Assembly: GCA_018907035.1 (NCBI GenBank)
Contig: JACCIC010000001.1
Coordinates: 1,961,501-2,025,500 of the forward strand
Origin: Sycobia sp. Sy_11
Taxonomy: Eukaryota > Arthropoda > Insecta > Hymenoptera > Epichrysomallidae
DNA: 64,000 nt
Direction: 5' to 3'
Shown: in pieces, positions 52,730-62,241 of the stretch
Position numbering within the stretch: position 1 is the stretch's first letter
How the letters are laid out: each line of letters opens with the position of its first letter
Notes under the pieces: generated by a model
Database searches by the model: none
What the model was told of the DNA's origin: nothing
The model's input: only the letters and a program-made list of their open reading frames with translations
Translations under genes and position numbers: made by a program

Positions 52730-53420
52730 CGCTCGAAAAATGATGTTCAGCCCTTACTCCGTCCCCTCTCTTTCGCATTATTAAAATGCAAGTGGGCGCG
52801 CCTCTCTCCACGCGGCCCAAAGACGCATTAAAGCCCCCACCCCCCCGAGCGGTTCGGTCGTCCCTCCCCCCTCCAACCCTCCTCTTCTCCCGCACGAAAT
52901 CGAGAAACGCCCCGCTCGCCCGACCTGCGCCGCGCCGCTCCCACCGGAAGAGGAAGTAAGTGGCCGGGAATTGAATATTCAGCTCGGACGGACGTGCGGG
53001 GCAGGAGGGGCGGGGGCCAGGCGAGGCGACGCGCGGGAGCGCGAATTAAAATTCAGAGACGCGCCCGGGACGGGTCGAAAGCGCGAATTGCTGCCTACCT
53101 CCCTTATTACCCTGCAGTTGGGGAGGGCGACACGCGTGAAAAAGCTTCCCGCCTCCGTGTCCCCAGCTTCATGCCGGTCACGCGCGCCTGTCGCGCCGTG
53201 AGCGAGTGAGAGAGGAAGAGAGGCAGTTGTATTTATCGCTGCAAGTTCGTGAGTTTCGTGTTTTTCGTGCGAAAGCCCTAAAAATTTAAAGCGACCTTGG
53301 CTAATCACACGGAATCACACGGCCGTTGGAAGGATCTCTTTAAAGTGCGAATTAATGTGCTTTGATTTAGAAGTGCGCGGCCAATGGACAGAGAGAGGTG
53401 CGGGGGAATGGATAACGGTG
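52730..53420. other. Strong GC- and CpG-rich island
   Basis: One of the most GC-rich parts of the window (c-runs near 52840, gcgcgcctgtcgcgccg near 53185). It has donor-like sites gaggaa|gtaagtgg at 52961 and gttc|gtgagt at about 53249, and an initiator-like ggcagttgta near 53223. This is promoter-like by inference; no coding exon is supported. Confidence 0.5.
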
Positions 53421-53478
53421 CAGAAACAAGGCGCGAGGGAAAATTAATTGGATCGATGCCGGGAAAGGGAATCGAGCT

Positions 53479-53584
53479 TCTCTCTCTTTCTCTTTCTCTT
53501 TCTCTTTCTCTCTCTCTCTCTCTTTCCCTCTCTCTTTCTTTGTCTATCCCTCTCGCACTCTATCTATCTATCTTTCTCCCTCTC
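53479..53584 (+). repeat. Long (CT)n/(CTTT)n pyrimidine tract
   Basis: About 100 bp of ctct and cttt units with few purines, ending in tatctatcta. It starts just after a GC-rich island and yields a Ser-Leu frame that is an artefact. Confidence 0.95.
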
Positions 53585-53756
53585 CATGTTTAATGCTTCG
53601 TTGTAGAGAAATCCATTAATTTATATGCGGCTGTTTTATGCCGACATGCGTGGGGATAATGAGGAAGGAACGGTTTCATTAGCTTTGAAAGCGCAGAGTT
53701 TTAGTTTCAAAACAGTATATTGATTTTGAGCGACAGCTGTACCAATGAGGATATAT

Positions 53757-53789
<33 letters not shown>
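53757..53789. repeat. (TA)n microsatellite
   Basis: TA run of about 30 bp with one TTA step. Confidence 0.9.
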
Positions 53790-53795
<6 letters not shown>

Positions 53796-53799
53796 AAAT

Positions 53800-56600
53800 C
53801 AGTGTAAAATTATAGAATAGCGTTAATTTAGAATTTAGATAACGATAAATATGTATATTATTATGTATAAATATATTAAAATATTGTAAGAAATATAAAA
53901 AACGCGCAATACCGACGTTTCGATTCTTACATAAGATGGTAGAGTAAATTATATTTAACTTTTATGTCACATTCTTCGTTTGAAGTAGTTAAATAATATT
54001 TCAATCACCTTCTATTAATACATTCATCCTGCATGCCCTACATTGATGATAATATTTACAAATTTACATAAACACACGGAGAAACTTTGGAAAATACCAG
54101 ATGTTCTCTCTCTCTCTCTGTTAAATATCTATGTTAAATATCAAAGATAAGGTATCCAAAAGAAAAAAAAGTGGCTGCCACGTTGTTTTTGTCAGATATC
54201 ATTAGTATCATAGCAGATAGGTCGTTTCAACAGTTCGTTACATATATATAAGTATTAGTAATAGATATTATATATATAATATCATATCATTCTGACTTTA
54301 TGACTTTATATGAATATGACGTCAAAATTATTCTAGATTGATTTTATACGCAAGCGATTCTCTTCTATCTTCTCTTATCTCATCCGGAAAATTTGTTAAG
54401 TCAACATATAAACTGTCGCGTAGACCGTATTGTTATTGTTGCCATTTGACATAAGCAACTTATGATGGACAATATGTTTATAATTTGGGCGTATCACTAA
54501 ATGATCATCTGATGACGCTGAAGCAAACCCCTTTCCAGAGCAAAGACTTTGAGCCGTCTTGCAGAATATTGCTAGCCTTATTAAGATCATTGTTTACAAA
54601 TTTAATGACAGATTTTGACAATGGAAAATGGTTTCGTCCGCAGTATATGCTCGAGATGTTGAATGTTTTAGTCATGCTTCTTGTTGAATCTATATACACT
54701 TTAGCAAAACAGTATCAACGACGATTTGTATTGACTGATTGCAATTCTAGTAATAGGAAAAGTTTAATTTTCAAAACAACTGAGAAATACTTGGCATGAA
54801 AAGGATTAATGTAGCTTCTGGAACCTTAAATGTTCAAATAACTGCATTAAATGATGAAGAGTTGTTTAGCTAGGGGACTTGATTTTTAAAAGAGATATAT
54901 AATCATGAAGATTTTCGTTACGATACTTAGTCGTCGGCTCGTATATTGTACGCACATAGATAAATTGATATTTACACAAATAGGATTTTATAGTAACAAT
55001 AAGGATTTGTGCATGTGCTCGCATGAGGTATAGTCAGTTACTTATCCTTATTCAAAAAAGATGGATAGGAAACTAAACTGTTGAAAGAAATACTGCCAAC
55101 TACACATAACTTCAAATTCCGATAAAATTATGCATTAAATCATGATCGGAGTATATCCACCAATATTTTAATCTCTATTCAAATGCTTTTATTTGATTTT
55201 AATCTTATTTTATTAAAACATGCTACACCAAGTATAGAGCGAATTTTCTATGAATTTTAAAATTTACCCTGTCCGTGTCACACGAGTCCAACGGCCAACA
55301 ACGAAGCCTTTCACTCCTAAGGGATATAATATGCACCGTCTGAAGGGACGCAGCATGTGGACTTGAAGCAAGAAATACATTCTCGTGCTAATCCCTATAC
55401 TTTGACCAAAAAGGTGGTGTCGGCGACGCACCCCTCCCTTCCACCTTTTATACTTGGCTACCCCGAAAATACCCACGGTATAATTTTCCTACAAAGCCTC
55501 TAGTTTACTCGAAACAAAGGTGTGAGTATATATATATATTATATATATAGTACTGCATCCATGACGTGACATGTGCATAACTAAAGCGCAGTAGGAGAGC
55601 AGCCCATCTTTTATGGCTTAGCCTGCGCGCGAAAACAATGAAGTTAGCGCGCGTTTCGCTGTTATTTCATTATATATATAGGCAAGCATGCATTCTTATG
55701 ATGATAGGTGATTGTTTACTTCCATGTGAGAAATTCGGCGAACGAAAGCGGTGGTCGAATATGCCGGGAATTATAATTCTTATTTTCAATTACTTTTAAA
55801 TAATCTAAAATCTGTATGGAAATATATAATACTTCATAATGAACTAGCAATGAATTACGATATTATGAATAAAAATACGGAATAACGAAAGGGAAGATTT
55901 TTGTCGTTTTGCCAAATGCTCCCCATAGCAATAACTTATACTTGAGAAATTATAAAAGTTTAACATGTCGTAATTTAAATCAATTTAAAATTAATCCCAA
56001 AGAATTATGTTACTTGATTTGTATATCTGACAGGATAATGGAACTTTTATTCATAATTACTTTTTTACTATACTACGTTACTTCAATTCAATTTAATTAA
56101 TTTCTATTTGTAGCGTAAAACAAATATTAATATCAATTATATACTCAAATATATAGAATTAAGGTTGGAGTCATAAATATTCGTAAAATTGGAAGTGAAA
56201 ATAAAAAGGTCTTCCTTTTCAACATATTTTTACTAATACAAATTGATTGAACTTTCACAGTGCTTTGGTTTTCTTTAATATTGAATAGAAGTGCAAAAAG
56301 TGACGTATCACGCCACAATTTACCAAGAAATTCATCAGCAAATCACGAAATTGAATATCCGTGTAATCAAGTTTGTTGTCGAAACAAAACTGGCCAATTC
56401 GTATAACGCTGAACGCGCAGGTATCCCGATGATTGTTAAAATGGCCCATCGGTAAACGTACATGATTAAAATACAATTTTAAACAATTATCATACCGTCT
56501 ATTTCGCTGACAAAAATTCATGCAGATCTAGTCGATATCCGAGCGTATTATTGTATTGTGGAATTGTTGTAAGAATCAAATTGCTTCGCGAGTGACGAAT
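53800..56600. other. AT-rich noncoding stretch
   Basis: Contains the unidentified ORF at 54455-54799. A denser patch at 55262-55500 has a minus-strand TATA box (gtataaaagg). An unrecognised 88-codon minus-strand frame lies at 56255-56521. Confidence 0.6.
54455..54799 (+). other. Unidentified ORF of about 114 residues
   Basis: The frame opens after TAA at 54452-54454 and runs to TGA at 54797-54799. It has no homopolymer run and contains a long helix-like hydrophobic segment (PQYMLEMLNVLVMLLVES). There is no convincing Kozak-flanked start: the first ATG in frame is at about 54515. No domain is recognised, and no splice pair frames it convincingly. It may be a decayed transposon or gene fragment, or a chance frame. 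Confidence 0.15.
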
Positions 56601-57495
56601 CGAATATCATTATGAAAATTCGGGTTCCGAGGGATACTCGCCCATTTCTACGTCGACGATTTTCTCACATTTTAGCTAATCCATCCGGACCAGCATCTTC
56701 AGCGCAAGTAAATGCTTTTTACCTCAAGCGACCCATTCAGACCGCACTTAATCATCGTCTTCTATTCTCTCGCAGCTTTCCACCTCTCTCTCCTCCCCGT
56801 TTACCCCAACCATACACCTTTTCTCTCGCCGCGCACTGCCCCGGGTTCCTCCTTGCCGTTATATACAACCAGCGTGCGCGCCAGCGCCGGCAGTCGTAGA
56901 AACATCGCGGACAAATAAAGAGCGCGTACGCGGCCGCAGGCGGATGCAGTGCGAGCAGCAGCAGTGGCGGAGGCGGCGGTAGCGGCAGGCAGCCCGGCGG
57001 AAATTAATGGCCAAGTAGAACGAGCGCGAGTTCGGTCGGACGCGAGGGAATGACGAGTGAGCGGGCTCGCGCAAAAGCAGACGCTCGAAAGGGGGAGAGT
57101 CTAGGAGGCGGAGGGGAAGGACGTAACCGCAGCCTCCCGTGGATCTCACGAGAGGTATGATAAAATGAGACGCAGAAGCGAAGAATGGGGGGGGGCGGGA
57201 TGGAGGAAAAATAAATACGGCGACGAGGATAAACAACGACACGAGGAGGATCTACGGGCGAGCGCTAGAGGAAGGGGGTGGTGTTAATCCAGTAAACAAA
57301 AGGGGGACAACCGCACGGTCGGTACACGGCCCTCGTGTTTTCTATACTTTAGCGCATGATCCCCAGGGACGAGAGAGGGGTCGTCGCCACTGAACCTCTT
57401 CGCGCTGTGTCTGACAATGGAGGGGGGTGGCAGAGGCTTTGACTGGCGAACTCGGTCGGCGTCTCTTTTGAGGGAGGTACGGTCGACATGTCTCG

Positions 57496-57539
<44 letters not shown>

Positions 57540-57720
57540 CTCATTGACAAAGGGACTGAAGGGTCGACGAACTATGGAAACATTAAAACTTCGTTGGTCG
57601 GGAACGAGAGAGTTTTTTCATCTTCGCCTGACGCAATGATTGTCCATTTCGGGGATATCGATGGAGAGGACGTAAGAAATCGGTTTCGCCGGAAATCCTC
57701 GCGTCGTTAATCCTCGTCGG
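56600..57720. other. Strong GC- and CpG-rich island
   Basis: Very CG-rich with agcagcagcagtggcggagg-type runs near 56955 and a G9CGGG run near 57187. The frames are low complexity or compositional. It is a possible promoter or conserved regulatory region; no exon is proven. Confidence 0.5.
57490..57541 (+). repeat. (CT)n microsatellite
   Basis: CT run with one TTT step, at the right of the 56.6-57.5 kb GC-rich island. Confidence 0.95.
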
Positions 57721-57768
57721 ATTTTATCTTTGTGCAAAATGTGGCGGTGAGCGTCATTTGGAGAAAAT

Positions 57769-57804
57769 TCTCTCTCTCTCTCTCTCGAGAGAGAGAGAGA
57801 GAGA
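57769..57804. repeat. 36-bp perfect (TC)9/(GA)9 palindrome
   Basis: Alternating TC (57769-57786) switches at CTCGAG to alternating GA (57787-57808), so the DNA is self-complementary over 36 bp. It can form a hairpin or cruciform and gives back-to-back GAGA-factor-type sites. It lies about 100 bp from the SINE. Confidence 0.95.
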
Positions 57805-57888
57805 GAGATAAATTTGACCATGCTGCAGTTAAGGTGGTATTCTCATACTATTGTTGTATACTGATTGTACGCAGCGCGCCGAGAGAAA

Positions 57889-57905
57889 CTTAGTATTAAG
57901 ATATA
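57889..57905. repeat. Left target-site duplication of the SINE
   Basis: The sequence cttagtattaa followed by gatata matches 58108-58124 over 17 positions with a single mismatch (g versus c at the twelfth base). The first 11 bases are identical. It abuts the A-rich tail side of the minus-strand SINE. Confidence 0.85.
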
Positions 57906-58107
57906 TTTTTTCATTTTTTTCAACGTCGCTCTATTTATGCTTCCATATATCGGTGCTAATCAGCGACGGAGGTCTACGATGTGTTTGTAAACAAAGCACA
58001 TGTAAATTATTACAGCGGTACTTGTGTCAATCGGCCGAGACCGGGATTTGAACTCGGATCACCAAGTTACTAGTCCTTCGCTCTAGCGATCGAACCATCG
58101 TAGGCCT
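57906..58107 (-). mobile_element. tRNA-derived SINE, complete with A-rich tail
   Basis: Read on the minus strand, the element starts at about 58107 with a tRNA-like head. An A-box-like stretch TGGTTCGATCGCTAGAGCG (58097-58079) is followed by an anticodon-arm-like CTAGTAA and a B-box-like GAGTTCAAATCCC (58055-58043). These are the internal RNA polymerase III promoter parts of a tRNA. The anticodon loop would read AGT (Thr). The acceptor and anticodon stems pair poorly, so this is not a working tRNA gene. A roughly 100-bp tRNA-unrelated body follows, then an A-rich 3' tail (plus strand 57906-57921, T-rich). The unit is flanked by a target-site duplication, the hallmark of LINE-mediated insertion. 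It encodes no protein and would depend on a partner LINE. The near-identical duplication suggests a fairly recent insertion. The family name is not known to me. Confidence 0.85.
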
Positions 58108-58124
58108 CTTAGTATTAACATATA
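58108..58124. repeat. Right target-site duplication of the SINE
   Basis: The sequence cttagtattaa followed by catata repeats 57889-57905. It abuts the tRNA-like head of the minus-strand SINE, so the two copies bracket the element exactly as expected for target-primed insertion. Confidence 0.85.
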
Positions 58125-59756
58125 ATCTTTTTCTTTTCAGTCCAGAAAAAGACTGTAAAAAACTAAATAAAAATGCATAAAATTTATGAAAACTAGTTTA
58201 TATATAGTCAAATTTACCATTTATAGTTACTTTTACGTCTACGTAATAAGTTAAATTACTTTGAATAAATTGATAAGGAACTTTGACCAACTTAGTATAT
58301 ACCATAGACCTATATATTTTATACTATCTCTGATTGATGCAACAGTCCAAAGTAGAAAGAGAGTGAGAGAGAGAGAGAGAGAGAACGCAATAAGAAGAGG
58401 TAAGCTAACTCTCTCTTATGAGCGAGGGAGCGGGGACTGTAAAGGGTGACAAAACAGCGAGAGCTGGCACATGCTATTTCTCTTACTGCACCTAAGTTCA
58501 CAATGCATATGTGTAATGTAGACTCCCTCAAGTCTCTGCTCTTCCCAAAGATCAATTATGGTACATAGTCTACTTATATAAGTCTACATCGTATACTCAT
58601 GTTGGACATATTTGTTAGTTCTGTACGCTATCGATAGTAGCACGTATGATGTTTAAGATGTCAACAGAAAATATTATTTTTGAAAAAAAAATTAATTTTT
58701 TTGACCCACTCTCATCTGTTTTAAAATTGTTAAAAAAAAGGAATAATAAAGATTAATATAAACTTCTCTGACTTGTACAGTTATGCGGATTGGCATTAGT
58801 TTTATATCAAATGGTGCAAATACAATATAATGTACAGTTGCCGGGTAAATAGAAACTGACACACTCACACGGCCGGAAACATTGTTAGAGAAAGAGTGCG
58901 TGCTTATCAGTTATCATTAGAGTCTCCGAGAATGCAAACGTAACTGTATATATCTTACGGTATGCAAACGAGAATCTTTCAATTTTCGTGAACGGCCAGC
59001 TCCCTAGTTATTTTTCTTTTTCTCGTTTTCTTCTGTGAAATAAGTTGAAAATGCGACGCTGGCGACTACACGGGATTCCAGGCAATAATAACCGAATCGT
59101 CGAGTCAGTTAACGAAAAATACGAAAGACGAAAGTTGGCATAATTGATTTTTGAACTTTCGAATGATTCATTTTTCCGTAATATTGGTGAGTCAGCGAGT
59201 TGTGGCGAAACTTTTGAAAAGAACGTTTCTCAAAAATTGGAGGCAATGAATAGTTCAAAGTTTCAAAGTTTTCTTCGATCGATCGTTTTTACCCCGATCT
59301 TACGTTATACCGATTTAATTATAGATTGACAATTTAATTTATAACCTCATTTGTAATATATCTCTGAACATTATAGATACTTTTGCATATTTGTGCATTA
59401 ATTTTTAGTATTAATAAAATTGAAAAGTGGTTTATATTCTTCTTATGAAATTCATTCATCAGTTTGTATAATAATCAAATTTCTAATTACAATAAAAGAT
59501 TAATACTGTGATAAAAATTTGCTGAACTCGTCAAAAATATAATAGATGATCATAAATTCGGTAAGCCGGATTTAGTTAATCATTTGATATAAGTCAGAAT
59601 TGCCAAAAAGAGAAAAAATATGATTTACATATTTCATATCCATACTATTTCTATGTGCCCTATAATAGCTTCAAAATTCTAAAAACAACTCCGAGTTATC
59701 ATAATAAAAATATATAGAATAATAGATAATTAATATTCTACTAATCATAATATTTT

Positions 59757-59822
59757 TTATTCTAGATCACGCCACTGTTCACTGAGAACCTGTTTCGCCT
59801 TCAGTTGTTCGTCAGGTGAGGC
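59757..59822 (-). other. Alternative minus-strand terminal exon or retroposon end
   Basis: After an acceptor-like tactaatattag (ending at 59823 on the minus strand) the frame reads Ala-Ser, then PDEQLKAKQVLSEQWRDLE, then TAA at 59759-59757, with AATAAA overlapping the stop. The amino acid composition is very protein-like. The same bases contain cctgacga...ggcgaaacag, which resembles the CCTGA-N-GA...CGAAAC motif found near the 3' ends of many LINEs and their SINEs, and an A/T-rich stretch follows. It may therefore be a retroposon 3' end rather than a host exon. Confidence 0.25.
59766..59815 (+). other. Exon-like 50-nt block with good splice sites
   Basis: On the plus strand a strong acceptor (branch-like ctaat, then attttttattctag ending at 59765) precedes 50 nt that end at gtcag|gtgagg (donor at 59816). 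Read from the first base it gives ITPLFTENLFRLQLFV with no stop, and the next codon is split by the donor. I do not recognise the peptide. The same bases on the minus strand also read well (see 59757-59822), so strand and nature are unresolved. The plus strand would make it a short internal coding exon inside long introns. Confidence 0.25.
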
Positions 59823-60489
59823 CTAATATTAGTAATAATTGTCTAAAATCGTTTGTATTTGCCAATCACGATCTATTGTTATGTCAATATTGTAAACGAT
59901 ACAGTCAGTCACTATTTCCAATTTCACATTTAGAGTTCGAGAAAATATTGTCTATCCTACACAAAGAACCTGGTCAGTTTGTTTTTTCACGAAGAGAGAA
60001 ATTATCAGTAATCCGAATCATTGCCCATCTTATTGAATGTTTCCTTAATCATGCAAAAATATACAAGATTAATCAGATGCCGATCTTTTTCAATTTGACG
60101 TACGATCTTGTATTTTCTCGCAATGCTGATTGTTCAAAATTGCGACAACTCGATATTCAGGTGGTTTGGAATAAATTTTACTACAGTTTTCGCTTGTCCT
60201 AGAGATGAGATGCAATTTTACTTCAATAGCAATTACTTTGCACCACATTCCTCACAATCACGTATATTTTTTAACGCAGCAGAAAAGAGTAACTACTATT
60301 CGAAATAATTTCCCTCGATGTGCGTGTGCTCTGGTGCATTAGTCGGCCGAGCATGCCGAGCATTTTTCGAATCAGTCAGTCTAGATTGTTGGGTATTACC
60401 TTCTTTCACCTGACGATCGACGACCCGCGCAATTTTATCATCCTTTACTTCGAGGTACTCCAAGCTCGACAAATAATGGATTTAGTCCA

Positions 60490-61340
60490 TAAGCCCTGAT
60501 TAATTATATCCCGTGCCACGGTCGAGAGGCCCCCGCATTCGGGCAAATTCGCATTTAAGCTTAATGCTTATTTCAGCGAAATTTATTCGACTCGCGCGAT
60601 GCCGCGGCTCTATTTGCCACGGTCAAATGACCATTGCAGGCCTTGGATCCCAAAGCTTTTAGCGCTCGAGGGAGCCGATTTGCACTGGGGTAGCGCGGAA
60701 GTTTCGCTGAGCGTTTCAAATGAATTTCGCCGCAATGCGCGCAAAAACTGCAATTAATCCACGCCCGCGTTGCGCGTGACCAGCTGGGAAGGAGATTTTC
60801 TTTCTCCCGTTTTTTTCTTGTACGGCTAGAGGGATTTTAGAGAAGCGAATCGCGAAGAGCGCGGGAAACAAGAATACAACGCTGGAAATTTTTCGGCTAA
60901 AGTGAAGTACGGCCTTTGAGACAGGTGGAGCGAGAGCTTAACCTCTCTCTCTCCCACTCTCTGCTAGGGCGGAGTATTCCAAGCAAAGAATTTATATAGG
61001 ATTTCGGCGAGGAGCTGGAAAAAGCACGGTACTGGCGAGCGAAAGCGCGAAAAAAAGCAAGAAAGGGGAAGAATTATGAAGTAGAAGAGAGAAATTCTAT
61101 GGGGGGGAGGGGGGCAGGTTCAGGCCGAGGGTAGCGTGCAAGAAGAAGTAGGTTGCAAATGTAGCGTGGCAAAATATAAACTCCGAACAAATGCGCTGCC
61201 TCTACATTTTTCATGCTCGGGCTTAAAGGGCAACTATTGAGAAACGGGAGGCGGGAAGTTCAGCGGCTCCAGAACCGTACGCTTTTGCATTAATGAATAA
61301 TTGACGAAGGAGCGTATACGTTTGCCGCTAGTGGTGTCAT
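60490..61340. other. GC-rich island
   Basis: CG-rich with a G7AG6 run near 61101. Weak CTCF-like matches lie at about 60825 and 61325. No gene. Confidence 0.5.
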
Positions 61341-62188
61341 TAATAAGCGATGCTATTACAGACAGTTTTCGACAATTCGAAAAAAATTGTACGATTTTAA
61401 AGGTTGTGGTATGACTATGATATTACGTTCGATCTTAATCTAACTTTTAAATAATCTGCTATTTCAAAATAATTAAAATACGTTCAGAATCCTCTGAATG
61501 ACTAAATTTCTAAGGCAAAAAATTTACATCCCTAAGATTCGTTTCGAGAATCAAATTAAAACAATTGTTATAAGTTGGCACATGAATCTTTCAGAAATTG
61601 TTTCATCAATCATAGCAATTTAATTGCTAACAAAATGCACATCCAAGTCGTTTAAATACGAGAGCAAAAGTACATGATCACAAAATCGCCGAGAACGAGA
61701 CAAAGAAAATAAAAAAATCAGCCTTTCGAAATAACTCGGTATTTTTTACAAATTCTGTATAAAGACAAATGTATACGTTTTTCCTTCAAAATTACTTGGT
61801 AAATATTGTTGATTTCAGGAGAACTACGAGGAATATTTATTTTTATTCGCTGTAAATCAGTATTACAGCAAAATAAGTTTTTTTTTTGCATTGCATAAAT
61901 TTTTCGAGATTAAATCAGCCAATACATCGAATGTATAGTTTTTTGACGTTTAGTTCTTAAATATTTATAAATCTCTCCATGTCAAATTTTATATTTGTGT
62001 TTTATATTTTTCTGACAAATCTAGAGCTCTTCCATTTTTTCCACTGCTAGTTTCAAAAAGTACAGCTCCAGGCTGTTTTGGTAGTATTTTTCTATCTTTC
62101 TTTTTAAATCCTATATGTTGAAAAAGCTGGGAGTAGTATCGGTGGTGCTTTCGAATTTCGTAGCACCGGAATCTTCTAATACATATTT

Positions 62189-62241
<53 letters not shown>

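Larger units (their letters stand above)
47530..52730. other. Noncoding stretch with a CG-rich patch
   Basis: A CG-rich patch at about 48480-48930 carries a near-palindrome (48617-48640) and a CTCF-like motif. Elsewhere the DNA is AT-rich with microsatellites. Frames at 50469-50753 and 51315-51563 are unrecognised. Confidence 0.6.
58125..60490. other. AT-rich noncoding stretch around the 59.8-kb block
   Basis: A strong acceptor-like tctttttcttttcag ends at 58140 just after the SINE, but only short frames follow. A 128-codon frame (59816-60202, opening as GTG; open upstream to 59786) follows the exon-like block and has ordinary composition without a domain. Confidence 0.55.

Noticed and set aside
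58035..58107. A functional tRNA-Thr(AGT) gene on the minus strand
   Set aside because: A- and B-box-like parts and the AGT loop are present, but acceptor and anticodon stems do not pair and the unit sits inside a tailed, duplication-flanked SINE.
58126..58180. Plus-strand exon after the strong acceptor at 58140
   Set aside because: Every frame stops within about 15 codons and no upstream exon is known. The acceptor just follows the SINE duplication.
60825..61336. Further CTCF-like matches (60825 and 61325)
   Set aside because: They match only 9-10 of 12 core positions, within chance expectation.
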